From: Joostella atrarenae
GTDB taxonomy: Bacteria; Bacteroidota; Bacteroidia; Flavobacteriales; Flavobacteriaceae
Reading direction: 5' to 3'
Assembly (NCBI RefSeq): GCF_021764745.1
Contig: NZ_JAETXX010000012.1
Coordinates: 42,171 to 106,170 of the forward strand
DNA length: 64,000 nt
The stretch's first letter is position 1, and every line of letters starts with the position of its first letter. The notes under the pieces were generated by a model that worked only from the letters and a program-made list of their open reading frames with translations, did no database searches and was not told where the DNA came from. The position numbers and the translations under genes were made by a program. This document shows positions 37,097 through 45,764 of this stretch, in pieces.

Positions 37097-38023
37097 TCAT
37101 TTACTTCTGGATTTTGTTTCCATAGGCTTCAAACATTCATAAATAAATTCATTTACTGGTGTAGCCACGTTTAAACGAGCTCCTTCTTTAACTATATACC
37201 CATTAAAATTTTCAAGCTCTGAAGGTTTTCCTTCCATAATATCACGTTGTGTAGAGGCTGTACTTTGTGGATCTAGTTTATCTATTGTTTTAAATACATT
37301 TTCTACATCTTTAACTGTCAAATTTATTTGTTTTGCTTGTGCTACATGCAAAATCTCATTCGCAATCTCTTCCATTTTCTTATACAAATACGGACTTGAT
37401 CTAATTGCTCCAATAGGCACGCGAGTAAGTCCCCCAATGGCGCTTATGGTAGCTATAAACATAAATTTTTTCCAAATTTCACGATGAATGTCATCAGCAA
37501 TAAAACTTACAATTCCAGCTTCATTAAAAACTGCATTTATAGCATTCACTCTATCTGACTTATTATTATCAATCTCTCCAAAAGTTAGGGTTGGATGAAT
37601 CGCAAAATGACAAATTACTCCCGGAGATTCAATATAACTTATTAAATTACAAAGACCCGTTAATACTTGCTTCTCAGACAAACATTTTAAAAGCTTACCG
37701 TGGTTATCTGCTCCATTCTGCAACGGTAAAACTGCTGTGGTCTCTTTTAAAAAAGGGTTGATTGCTAAAGCAGCTTCTTCCAACTGCCAACTTTTTACTC
37801 CCAGCAAAACTAAATCTGGCGTAGGAATATCTTCCAAACTATTTGTTGCAATATCTGGATATACTTTAAAATCTCCTTCAAAACTTTTTACTTGAAGTCC
37901 ATTCTCTTGGATTGCCTTTAGGTGTGAACCTCTACCATAGAAACTAATGTGGTGATCTGTTGCTGCCAGTTTTCCTCCAAAATAGCCTCCAACACCACCA
38001 ATTCCGTAAATTAAAATATTCAT
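37097..38023 (-). CDS. panE: Ketopantoate reductase (2-dehydropantoate 2-reductase)
   Basis: This enzyme reduces ketopantoate to pantoate with NADPH, an early step to coenzyme A. The 308-aa protein has the Rossmann motif IYGIGGVGGYFGGKLA, the catalytic-Lys segment REIWKKFMFIATISAIGGLTR, and the C-terminal KPSELENFNGYIV with the conserved Ser/Glu-Asn pair (ApbA_C). Several ApbA/PanE paralogues exist per genome in many bacteria, so panE itself is likely but not certain. No operon partner is adjacent. Confidence 0.8.
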   Translation of the reverse strand: MNILIYGIGGVGGYFGGKLAATDHHISFYGRGSHLKAIQENGLQVKSFEGDFKVYPDIATNSLEDIPTPDLVLLGVKSWQLEEAALAINPFLKETTAVLPLQNGADNHGKLLKCLSEKQVLTGLCNLISYIESPGVICHFAIHPTLTFGEIDNNKSDRVNAINAVFNEAGIVSFIADDIHREIWKKFMFIATISAIGGLTRVPIGAIRSSPYLYKKMEEIANEILHVAQAKQINLTVKDVENVFKTIDKLDPQSTASTQRDIMEGKPSELENFNGYIVKEGARLNVATPVNEFIYECLKPMETKSRSK

Positions 38024-38083
38024 GATTAAGATTTAATAACATAAAATTACGAAAAGAGAATCTAGAAGAAAACAAAAAAGCCA

Positions 38084-38110
38084 CTCAGTTTCCTGAATGG
38101 CTTGATATAA
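38084..38110 (-). terminator. Terminator after the downstream tRNA-Val
   Basis: On the minus strand GCCATTCAGG / CTGAGTGGC forms a 9-bp stem (one G-U) followed by six T, directly after the CCA end of the second tRNA-Val. Confidence 0.6.
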
Positions 38111-38188
38111 TGGTGGGCGATACTGGATTCGAACCAGTGACCCCCTGCTTGTAAGGCAGGTGCTCTGAACCAACTGAGCTAATCGCCC
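38111..38188 (-). tRNA. tRNA-Val (anticodon TAC), copy 2
   Basis: The minus strand begins GGGCGATTAGCTCAGTTGG and folds as a complete cloverleaf. The anticodon stem-loop is CCTGC-CTTACAA-GCAGG with anticodon TAC (codon GTA). The T-arm GGTTCGAATCC is present and the CCA end is encoded. It is identical to the copy 145 nt away. Confidence 0.97.
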
Positions 38189-38222
38189 TCTATAGGGAAT
38201 CAAGTAAATGAAAGCTTGTTAT

Positions 38223-38249
38223 AAAAAAAGACTCCCGTCAAGGAAGTCT
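38223..38249 (-). terminator. Terminator between the two tRNA-Val genes
   Basis: On the minus strand a stem of GACTTCC / GGGAGTC (one G-U) is followed by a seven-T run. It lies just after copy 1 and upstream of copy 2, so copy 2 may need read-through or its own unseen promoter. Confidence 0.55.
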
Positions 38250-38255
38250 CAAAAT

Positions 38256-38333
38256 TGGTGGGCGATACTGGATTCGAACCAGTGACCCCCTGCTTGTAAG
38301 GCAGGTGCTCTGAACCAACTGAGCTAATCGCCC
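38256..38333 (-). tRNA. tRNA-Val (anticodon TAC), copy 1
   Basis: Same sequence and fold as the neighbouring copy, with encoded CCA. It is first in the direction of transcription and has a consensus promoter just upstream. Confidence 0.97.
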
Positions 38334-38355
38334 TTCATTTGCTTGATTGCGGTTG

Positions 38356-38386
38356 CAAATATAGAACAGTTTTTCATTTCAACAAA
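38356..38386 (-). promoter_or_regulatory. tRNA-Val promoter
   Basis: Minus strand: TTTG (38386-38383), 19-nt spacer, TATATTTG (38363-38356), ending 22 nt before the mature tRNA 5' end. Same architecture as the tRNA-Thr and porV promoters. Confidence 0.75.
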
Positions 38387-38402
38387 GAAAAAGATGAAAA
38401 AT

Positions 38403-39611
38403 TTAGAGTATTTCAGCAACCACAAAAGTACTACCTCCTACATATATAAAATCTCTTTCTTGAGCACTCTCTTTAGCCGCACTAAAAGCATCTGAAACTG
38501 AACTATATACAAACCCCTCCAAGCCATAAGCACTTGCATTCTCTTGTAAAACTAAAGCATCTAAGCCTCTAGAAATTTCTGGCTTACAAAAGTAATAAGT
38601 AGCTTCTTTTGGTAATATTGGAAGTATATCTGTCAGTTTTTTGTCTTTAACAAAGCCTAAAACAATATGTAAATCGTTATATTTTTGTTTTGAAAGCTGA
38701 TCCATAACAATAGAAAGTCCTTCTTTATTATGGGCCGTATCACAAACAATTGTCGGATTAATTCCTAATTGCTGCCACCTCCCCATCAAGCCAGTATTTC
38801 GAACCGTATTTTTTAATCCGTTAATCAAATTATCTTCTGTAATTGTAAAACCTTCTAATTGCTTTAAGGCACAGACAACCGCTTTTATATTTTTTTCCTG
38901 ATACGCTCCTAACAAATCGCTTTTATAGCTTACATCCAAATGAGCAGCCAAGGTTAATGATGTATTACATTCTTTAGCGACCTCTTCAAAAACAGGATAT
39001 GTTTCTGGATGATATTCACTGATTACAACAGGCACATTCGGTTTTATTATACCCGCTTTCTCCCATGCAATTTTAGGCAACGTATCTCCGAGCATATCTG
39101 TATGATCTAACCCGATATTCGTTATTAAAGAGATTTCTGGAGTTATGATATTTGTAGAGTCGTATCTCCCTCCTAATCCTACCTCAATAATGGCGATGTC
39201 TACTTTTTCAGCTGAAAAATAATGAAACGCCATCCCTACAGTCATTTCAAAAAAGGAAAGTGTATTTACCTCTAAAAAATTCTTGTTTTCTGAAATAAAA
39301 TCGATCACAAATTTCTCTGAAACCTCTTCTCCGTTAATTTTTATACGCTCACGAAAATCCTTTAAATGGGGAGAAGTATACAAACCAACTTTATAGCCTG
39401 CCTCTTGAAGCACAGATGCTAACATATGACTCGTAGACCCCTTTCCATTAGTTCCAGCTACATGAATAGATTTAAAATTCTCATGGGGATTATTAAGATG
39501 TTCTATTAAAGCAACGGTGTTGGTTAACTTAGGCTTAAAAGCCGATTGCCCTTGTTTCTGATACATGGGCAATCTACCAAACATCCAATCTAGGGTTTGC
39601 TCGTAAGTCAT
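38403..39611 (-). CDS. folC: Bifunctional folylpolyglutamate/dihydrofolate synthase
   Basis: FolC adds glutamate to dihydropteroate and to folates. The 402-aa Mur-ligase-fold protein has the P-loop SIHVAGTNGKGSTSHML, FSPH-like LYTSPHLKDFRERI, the metal segment IIEVGLGGRYDSTNI, ITNIGLDHTDMLG and a C-terminal CDTAHNKEGL. Length is normal. It lies 93 nt downstream of tonB on the same strand, the usual flavobacterial order exbB-exbD-tonB-folC. Confidence 0.94.
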   Translation of the reverse strand: MTYEQTLDWMFGRLPMYQKQGQSAFKPKLTNTVALIEHLNNPHENFKSIHVAGTNGKGSTSHMLASVLQEAGYKVGLYTSPHLKDFRERIKINGEEVSEKFVIDFISENKNFLEVNTLSFFEMTVGMAFHYFSAEKVDIAIIEVGLGGRYDSTNIITPEISLITNIGLDHTDMLGDTLPKIAWEKAGIIKPNVPVVISEYHPETYPVFEEVAKECNTSLTLAAHLDVSYKSDLLGAYQEKNIKAVVCALKQLEGFTITEDNLINGLKNTVRNTGLMGRWQQLGINPTIVCDTAHNKEGLSIVMDQLSKQKYNDLHIVLGFVKDKKLTDILPILPKEATYYFCKPEISRGLDALVLQENASAYGLEGFVYSSVSDAFSAAKESAQERDFIYVGGSTFVVAEIL

Positions 39612-39704
39612 ATTATATAAATAAGGCTATTAAATATGTAGTTTGTGTATTGTAAACTTCTAGTAAGCAATAAATTTTCAGGTGTAAATAGCTCGAAGTA
39701 AATG

Positions 39705-40622
39705 TTATTCTCCTAATTTAAAATTAACGACCACAAAGCCAACTTGTCGAGATGGTGCATTTGGATCGGAGTTCCATTTATACGAACGCGCAGTTTTACT
39801 AGCTGCTTCTTTTAAACAAGGTGCTGTATTTGTGGTCCCTCTCACTCCAGGAGTAGCATTAATAACTTTTCCTGAGCGATCAACTTCAATCTTCACAACC
39901 ACTGTACCCGATTCATTACAATCTTGAACAAATTTATCTCCCGACTGTAATTTACGTCCATTTAGGCCATATCCTGAACCTCCTGAACCAGATCCTCCAT
40001 CACCAAAATAACTAGTGGCATATGGATCGCCATCCGGCTGTCCTTTATCTCCTGCACGGTTATCATCACCTTCACTTCCAGTAGCTGTACCATCGGAACT
40101 ATTCAGCCCACCCATCATAGCATCAAGATTCTTCTTTTTAGCTTCTTGTTCCTTTTTAATACGCTCTTCTTCCGCTTTTCGTGCTAATTCTTTACGTTCA
40201 GCCTCTGCTTCTGCCTTTTTCTTAGCTTCCGCTTCGGCTTTCTTCTTAGCATCGGCTGCTTTCTTAGCTTCAGCGGCTTCCTTTTGTTTTTTTATTACAA
40301 CAGACTCTTCGTTGTTTTGAGTAACAACATCTTCAGCTTTACTAGGAGCTGATTCTGCAGGAGCTGTAGGCTCTGGTGGAGTCGCTTCCACTGGAGTTTC
40401 TTCAACAACAGGCTTCTTAACTGGTGTACTTTTTATTTTTTCTTTTGGTTGTACATTTCCACTACCATAATTTGTAGTTCCGAAATTTACCGAAATACCA
40501 TTTTCTATTGGTGGATCGAGATAACTTAACCCAATATAAAACATCAGAAATAGCAGTATCGACAACAAAACTGTTGTTACTGTAAAGGATTTCTTTTTAT
40601 GTTGGGTATCTAAAAGCGACAT
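39705..40622 (-). CDS. TonB-family energy transducer
   Basis: This 305-aa protein has one N-terminal membrane helix (about 15-35) and then a Pro/Glu-rich stretch with VKKPVVEETPVEATPPEP. A long Ala-Lys-Glu helix follows at about 105-170, then a Gly/Asp/Ser-rich linker (about 175-220). The C-terminal TonB-like domain carries GTVVVKIEVDRSGKVINA and NFKLGE at the very end. It couples proton motive force, through ExbB/ExbD, to outer-membrane receptors. It lies 2 nt after exbD. The repeated KKAEAEA helix is natural for the family. Confidence 0.9.
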   Translation of the reverse strand: MSLLDTQHKKKSFTVTTVLLSILLFLMFYIGLSYLDPPIENGISVNFGTTNYGSGNVQPKEKIKSTPVKKPVVEETPVEATPPEPTAPAESAPSKAEDVVTQNNEESVVIKKQKEAAEAKKAADAKKKAEAEAKKKAEAEAERKELARKAEEERIKKEQEAKKKNLDAMMGGLNSSDGTATGSEGDDNRAGDKGQPDGDPYATSYFGDGGSGSGGSGYGLNGRKLQSGDKFVQDCNESGTVVVKIEVDRSGKVINATPGVRGTTNTAPCLKEAASKTARSYKWNSDPNAPSRQVGFVVVNFKLGE

Positions 40623-40624
40623 CT

Positions 40625-41011
40625 CTATTTAGGTCTTACTGCTAAAATTACTTTATAATTATTCTGATTCGCAATATCCATAATATTCACGGCATTATCG
40701 ATAGGAACACTTTTCTCTGCACGTAAAATAATTGTAGGCTCATCTACTCCTTTTAATCTACGTTTTAACTCTGTTTCTACAAATTCAGATTTCACTTTTA
40801 CATTATCAACATAAATATCTAAATCTTTATTAATACTTACGGATACGTTTTGTGTATTTGTAGACTTCCCTTTAGCTTTTGGTAAAAGTAAATCTAAGGC
40901 ATTTGGAGAATTTGAGGTAAGCATAAAGAACACCAAGAGCAGAAAAACAATATCAGTCATGGAGCTCATACTGAACTCTGGAGACACTTTGTTTCTTCCT
41001 TTTAATTTCAT
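40625..41011 (-). CDS. exbD: ExbD/TolR-family biopolymer transport protein
   Basis: This 128-aa protein has a single membrane helix (about 18-36) carrying the conserved proton-relay Asp in MTDIVFLLLVFFMLTS. A periplasmic domain ending KVILAVRPK follows. With ExbB it forms the motor that powers TonB. It lies 2 nt upstream of tonB and 175 nt downstream of exbB; that intercistronic gap contains a 15-bp hairpin. Confidence 0.92.
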   Translation of the reverse strand: MKLKGRNKVSPEFSMSSMTDIVFLLLVFFMLTSNSPNALDLLLPKAKGKSTNTQNVSVSINKDLDIYVDNVKVKSEFVETELKRRLKGVDEPTIILRAEKSVPIDNAVNIMDIANQNNYKVILAVRPK

Positions 41012-41120
41012 CTGTTACTGTTTAATAATTCTTTAATAGTCAGATGGAATACCAAAGTTTCAACTAGAACGATCTAGTTTCTTTAAGTATTTCATAATCT
41101 AATATTTCAGTGTTTCTAAT

Positions 41121-41163
41121 TACAAAATAGATAGTCTGATAAAAACAAACTATCTATTTTGTA
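41121..41163 (-). repeat. Intercistronic hairpin between exbB and exbD
   Basis: A perfect 15-bp inverted repeat (41121-41135 with 41149-41163, TACAAAATAGATAGT) with a 13-nt loop. It is not followed by a clean T-run on the minus strand. It may be an attenuator or an RNA-processing/stability element setting the ExbB:ExbD ratio. Confidence 0.6.
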
Positions 41164-41186
41164 TTAAAGTTTATAGTTATTTAAAA

Positions 41187-41876
41187 CTACATAGGTTCTT
41201 CAAGAAGATCTAAAAACTCTACAGCATTAGCCTCCATATTATGTACTACCTTATCGGTTTTTACTACCAAATGGTTATAACCAATATAAGCTATAATACC
41301 TACAACAAGACCAGCAACAGTAGTTGTCATGGCTGTATAAATACCACTTGCCAATTGTCCCATTTCTGCTTGACCTCCGCTAGTTGCCATTTGATGAAAT
41401 GCAATAATCATTCCTATTACAGTTCCTAAGAAACCAATCATTGGAGCAGCTCCAGCAACAGTAGCTAGAACACTAACATTCTTTTCTAACTTGTAAACTT
41501 CTAATGTACCTGCATTCTCAATAGCCTTATTTATATCTTCCAAAGGCTTCCCTATTCTAGAGATTCCCTTTTCTGTTAATCTTGCTACTGGAGAATCTGT
41601 TTGTGCACACAGTATTTTAGCTGCTTCCAGTTTACCATTAGATACATGGTCTTTAATTTGAAGCATAAAATTTTTATCAATTTTTGAAGCTGCTTTTATG
41701 GCAAAGATTCTTTCGAAATAAATGTAAAGTGCTACAAATAACAATACAAAAAGCACTGCTATTATCAGCATACTAGCTGTACCTCCATTCAAAATCAAAT
41801 CTATCACTGAAAGCGTTTTCTCTTCAGAAATAACCTCTTGAGCGACTTCTTGAGTTGCTTCTTGAAATAATATCAT
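41187..41876 (-). CDS. exbB: ExbB/TolQ/MotA-family proton channel
   Basis: This 229-aa inner-membrane protein has three membrane helices (about 37-57, 127-150 and 170-195). The characteristic second-third region is ATVAGAAPMIGFLGTVIGMI and ASGIYTAMTTTVAGLVVGIIAYIGY. It has an N-terminal extension with EATQEVAQEVISEEKT ahead of helix 1. It forms the pentameric proton-conducting core with ExbD. First gene of the TonB-motor cluster, 55 nt from nhaD. Confidence 0.92.
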   Translation of the reverse strand: MILFQEATQEVAQEVISEEKTLSVIDLILNGGTASMLIIAVLFVLLFVALYIYFERIFAIKAASKIDKNFMLQIKDHVSNGKLEAAKILCAQTDSPVARLTEKGISRIGKPLEDINKAIENAGTLEVYKLEKNVSVLATVAGAAPMIGFLGTVIGMIIAFHQMATSGGQAEMGQLASGIYTAMTTTVAGLVVGIIAYIGYNHLVVKTDKVVHNMEANAVEFLDLLEEPM

Positions 41877-41931
41877 ATATTATTATTTAAACTTATTGGG
41901 TTTGATTTATAACGTCCTTTTAGATATAAAA

Positions 41932-43296
41932 TTATACGTTTAACACGAAATTTCTTAGCAGTACAAAAACAACAGCTCCAGATAAGAATCCTATTAACGC
42001 TAACCAAGCTATTTTTTTCAAATACCAGAAAAAGTCAATTTTTTCCATTCCCATTGCTACTACACCAGCAGCAGAACCGATAATAAGCATACTTCCTCCT
42101 GTACCTGCTGAATAAGCAATAAAATGCCAAACAGGATCATCTACACCAACTGAGAACATCCCCATACTAGCTGCTACTAACGGAACATTATCAATAACCG
42201 CTGAACCTACTCCTAAAATAAGAACTACTAAATCTGATACTTTCTCTCCTGCAGACTCTGTTCCTAACATAGGCATTACAGCGTCCATCTTTTCAGCAAA
42301 ATGGAATAACATTCCAAGAGATTCTAAAGCAGCTACCGCCATTAATATCCCTAAGAAGAATAAGATACTTGGAAGCTCAATTCTTGCAAGCGAGTGGTGC
42401 ACTGGACTATGGTGTCCTTCAAAATCTCCACTATCTTCATTTACTCCAGAGATTGCGAATTTTTTATTACTGTAAATCTCAGCAAAAGTTGCTACTACTG
42501 CCAAAGAAAGCATCATACCAACATATGGAGGCAAATGTGTTACTGTTTTAAAAAGAGGAACAAAAACGATCATCCCTAAACCTAAATACAACATAATTGT
42601 ACCGTATTTAGATTTCGATCCAGTGTCTGAAAAATCACCTTCAATGTTCCCTTTAAATATTTTTAATCTTGAAGCAATTAAAACTGGCACTACCATACAG
42701 AAAATTGATGGTATTAAAACGTGCTCTATTAATAATGCAGCAGATACTTTATGCCCTATCCATAACATGGTAGTTGTAACATCTCCAATTGGTGACCATG
42801 CACCTCCAGCATTGGCTGCTATAATAATAATACCCGCAAACCAAAGACGAAGTTCTCTATCTTTTATTACTTTTTGAAGTATTGTTATTAATACAATTGT
42901 AGCAGTAAGATTATCTATTATTGCTGATAAAACAAAAGCAAGAATACTAAAGATCCATAATAACTTACGCTTACTTCTAGCTTTTATATAACCTTTTATA
43001 GTTGCAAAACCATCGAAATAATCGATTATCTCAACAATTGTCATCGCTCCTAATAAGAAAACAAGAATCTCTGCTGTTTTTCCTAAGTGATGGAGCAATA
43101 TTTCGTCAATATGCGTTGCTTCTAATTCTTTTAGCTCCGCATTAACTTCAAAAACATCCATGTGTGTTAATGCGATTATTGCCCATAAAAGAGCCATCAT
43201 CCCTAAAGCGGGAATCAATTTGTCAATTTTTAAATTATGTTCTAAGGTGATTGCCAAATAACCGAGAACAAATACAATGATAATTATGCTTTCCAT
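41932..43296 (-). CDS. nhaD: NhaD-type Na+/H+ antiporter
   Basis: This 454-aa ion-transporter-superfamily protein has about 12 helices. NhaD-like segments are LLGAMTIVEIIDYFDGF, AIIDNLTATIVLITIL, NAGGAWSPIGDVTTTMLW, GVGSAVIDNVPLVAASMGM and SAGTGGSMLIIGSAAGVVAMGM; the Asp/Asn-rich helices bind the cation. It exports Na+ (or Li+) in exchange for protons, which fits life in sea water. It lies 33 nt downstream of the dehydrogenase gene on the same strand, so the two may be co-transcribed. Confidence 0.92.
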   Translation of the reverse strand: MESIIIIVFVLGYLAITLEHNLKIDKLIPALGMMALLWAIIALTHMDVFEVNAELKELEATHIDEILLHHLGKTAEILVFLLGAMTIVEIIDYFDGFATIKGYIKARSKRKLLWIFSILAFVLSAIIDNLTATIVLITILQKVIKDRELRLWFAGIIIIAANAGGAWSPIGDVTTTMLWIGHKVSAALLIEHVLIPSIFCMVVPVLIASRLKIFKGNIEGDFSDTGSKSKYGTIMLYLGLGMIVFVPLFKTVTHLPPYVGMMLSLAVVATFAEIYSNKKFAISGVNEDSGDFEGHHSPVHHSLARIELPSILFFLGILMAVAALESLGMLFHFAEKMDAVMPMLGTESAGEKVSDLVVLILGVGSAVIDNVPLVAASMGMFSVGVDDPVWHFIAYSAGTGGSMLIIGSAAGVVAMGMEKIDFFWYLKKIAWLALIGFLSGAVVFVLLRNFVLNV

Positions 43297-43329
43297 AGTA
43301 CTTTATAGTTGTTAGTATATAATTTGCGT

Positions 43330-44556
43330 CTAAATTAATTGTTTTAATGCTATTTCAAAAGCGGTACTGCTAATATTTATTTTATCAGCATTATGTTCAT
43401 ACGTGTTTTGTAATGCTTTTCTGATAGTATTAGAAGTGTCTTCGAAGATTGCTTCGTCCGTCATTTCTGTTCTTCGCTCCATAAAATAAGCAAAAACTCT
43501 TGCCATTCCACAGTTCGAAATGAAATCTGGAATTAGACTTATTCTTTGATCTGTATATTCCATTATAGGTCCAAAAAATATTTCTTTATCAGAAAAAGGA
43601 ACATTGGCACCACATGAAACCACTTCTAAACCAGTTGCGATTAACTGAGAAATTTGTTCTTTTTTAATAAGTCTTGATGCCGCACAAGGTAAAAATATCT
43701 CTGCTTGGAGATTCCAAATACGATCGTTCATCTCCTCAAAAGGAATCATATCTGGAAGATCTAAGGTATTCCCTTTTTTATCTAAAAAGAATCCTTTTAT
43801 AGTTTCGAAAGTAAACCCTTCTTCATTGATAACCCCTCCGTTAATATCTATGATACCAACAATTTTCACTCCCATTTGAGACAAATAATAAGCTGCTGCA
43901 GCTCCTACATTCCCAAAACCTTGAACAATTGCTCTCTTTTCAGTAATGTTACCTCCATAAATATCATAATAGTGTTTTACAGACTCTGCAACTCCATAAC
44001 CGGTAATCATATCTGCTACCGTATATTTCTGTTTTGTATCTGGAGAGAAGTTATTATTTTCTAAAACTTTAATAACACCTTGCCTTAGCTGTCCAATTCT
44101 ATTAATTTTATCAGCTTCAGATGGCTTAAAATGTCCATTAAAAACACCTTCTTGAGGATGCCAAACACCACAATTCTCGGTAATAGGAATCACTTCGTGT
44201 ATTTCATCTACATTTAAATCTCCTCCGGTACCGTAGTAACTTTTAAGTAAAGGCGATACTGCCTTATACCAACGCTCTAAAACACCTTTTTTTCTAGGAT
44301 CTTTAGGATCAAAATTAATTCCTGATTTTGCTCCTCCAATTGCTGGACCAGAAACTGTAAATTTAACTTCCATTGTTTTTGCTAGCGAAAGTACCTCATT
44401 TGCATCGAGTCCAACTCTCATTCGAGTTCCTCCTCCAGCAGCTCCCCCACGAAGGGAATTAATAACCGTCCACCCTTCAGCATCCGTTTCAGAATCTTTC
44501 CAATTAAAAATTATTTCGGGGGACTTATTTTCGTATTGTTTAAGTAATTCTTTCAT
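43330..44556 (-). CDS. Glu/Leu/Phe/Val-type amino-acid dehydrogenase
   Basis: This 408-aa NAD(P)-dependent oxidative deaminase has the catalytic Lys in GGAKSGINFDPKDP, the catalytic Asp in GTGGDLNVDE, and a Rossmann motif VQGFGNVGAAAAYYL in the C-terminal domain. It differs from typical hexameric GDH in its insertion and may prefer glutamate, leucine or another branched substrate. gltBD nearby gives an opposite route of nitrogen flow. A -7 box TATATTTG lies on the minus strand at 44583-44576, 20 nt before the ATG. Confidence 0.85.
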   Translation of the reverse strand: MKELLKQYENKSPEIIFNWKDSETDAEGWTVINSLRGGAAGGGTRMRVGLDANEVLSLAKTMEVKFTVSGPAIGGAKSGINFDPKDPRKKGVLERWYKAVSPLLKSYYGTGGDLNVDEIHEVIPITENCGVWHPQEGVFNGHFKPSEADKINRIGQLRQGVIKVLENNNFSPDTKQKYTVADMITGYGVAESVKHYYDIYGGNITEKRAIVQGFGNVGAAAAYYLSQMGVKIVGIIDINGGVINEEGFTFETIKGFFLDKKGNTLDLPDMIPFEEMNDRIWNLQAEIFLPCAASRLIKKEQISQLIATGLEVVSCGANVPFSDKEIFFGPIMEYTDQRISLIPDFISNCGMARVFAYFMERRTEMTDEAIFEDTSNTIRKALQNTYEHNADKINISSTAFEIALKQLI

Positions 44557-44620
44557 TAATTTATTTAAGTATTCACAAATATATAAAACTAAAAAATCTG
44601 ACCTCGATTTTTATACTTTT

Positions 44621-45679
44621 TTAAGGATTGTATATTTTTCCGCTGCTATGATCTTTTGACGCGCCTGTGATAGCCTTCAAGCAGTTTACTTCTCCTCTGT
44701 CTTTTAAAACGCCTAATAATCCAAAAATTATAGCTTCTTTAAATTCTATTATTTCATTTTCAGGAAGAAAAATATCCGCACCACTATATGCTTTCAATTT
44801 ATCAATAAAAAAAGTATTGTAAGCCCCTCCGCCAGTAACTAAGACTGAGGAAGATTTTTTTAAAACTGCGGCTGTTTGATATGCAGAATGCTCTACATAT
44901 GTTCTCAATATATCTTCAGGAGCAATTTTATAGCCATCTATAATAGGAAGCACATCACTCTCCACCCATTCTATTCCTAATGACTTAGGAAATGTTTTCT
45001 TGTAAAACGGGAGATTATTTAACTCTTCAAGCAACTCACTATTTAGAGTACCTGAAGAAGCAATTTTACCACCATCATCGTAATCAAACCCCAATTGATG
45101 AACATAATGATTCAACACATTATTCACTGCACAAATATCAAAAGCCCTATAAACTCCATCATCCATAACAGATACATTTGCAAAACCTCCTAAGTTCAAG
45201 CAATAATCATAATCAGAAAAAAGCAGCTTATCTCCAATAGGAACTAACGGAGCTCCTTGCCCTCCTAATTGAACATCTTGCACCCGAAAATCGCATATCA
45301 CCTTATTAGATAACTTTTCAGCAATAAAAGGCATATTTCCTATCTGATATGTTTCCCCAATTTCAGGTTTATGAAAAATAGTGTGTCCATGAGAAGCTAC
45401 AAAGTCTATTTCTTTAATATTATTTTTCTGAATAAACTTATCGATTATTTCAGCTAAAAAAATAGTATACCTTTCATCCAAATCATTAAGCGCCTCTTTA
45501 TCTATATGAATAGCATTTTTAAGCGTTCGCTTCCAATCAGCACTATATCCATATGTTTCGGCGTTTATAACTTCAAAGGTCCAGTTTTTTTCATATGTGA
45601 AACGAATATTCACAAGATCGATTCCGTCTAATGATGTTCCAGACATCACCCCTATAACGTTGTAGTTTTCCTGTTTCAT
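44621..45679 (-). CDS. anmK: Anhydro-N-acetylmuramic acid kinase
   Basis: AnmK phosphorylates and opens 1,6-anhydroMurNAc in cell-wall recycling. The 352-aa protein has the family start NVIGVMSGTSLDGIDLV, SHGHTIFHKPE, the sugar-binding VQLGGQGAPLVPIGD, NLGGFANVS and the ATP-site VLVTGGGAYN. The ATG at 45679 is preferred over a frame start six codons upstream because it puts the GVMSGTSLDG motif at its usual place. It reads away from the acyl-CoA dehydrogenase gene. Confidence 0.94.
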   Translation of the reverse strand: MKQENYNVIGVMSGTSLDGIDLVNIRFTYEKNWTFEVINAETYGYSADWKRTLKNAIHIDKEALNDLDERYTIFLAEIIDKFIQKNNIKEIDFVASHGHTIFHKPEIGETYQIGNMPFIAEKLSNKVICDFRVQDVQLGGQGAPLVPIGDKLLFSDYDYCLNLGGFANVSVMDDGVYRAFDICAVNNVLNHYVHQLGFDYDDGGKIASSGTLNSELLEELNNLPFYKKTFPKSLGIEWVESDVLPIIDGYKIAPEDILRTYVEHSAYQTAAVLKKSSSVLVTGGGAYNTFFIDKLKAYSGADIFLPENEIIEFKEAIIFGLLGVLKDRGEVNCLKAITGASKDHSSGKIYNP

Positions 45680-45703
45680 TGAAGTAAAAATAAACAAGAA
45701 TCA

Positions 45704-45734
45704 TTGAAAATGTTACATTTTAAAATTATATTTG
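45704..45734 (+). promoter_or_regulatory. Acyl-CoA dehydrogenase promoter
   Basis: TTG (45704-45706), a 20-nt spacer, then TATATTTG (45727-45734), a full Bacteroidota consensus 30 nt before the ATG at 45765. It overlaps the position of a possible upstream start and so supports the downstream one. Confidence 0.7.
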
Positions 45735-45764
45735 AAGAACTTTATAAAAATATCACAAAATAGG

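Noticed and set aside
38111..38333. Integrated element at the tandem tRNA genes
   Set aside because: No integrase, partial tRNA duplicate or foreign gene lies beside the two complete copies; simple duplication is enough.
40015..40320. Ala/Ser/Phe-rich plus-strand frame
   Set aside because: It is the complement of the Lys/Glu/Ala repeat helix of TonB, which explains its odd composition.
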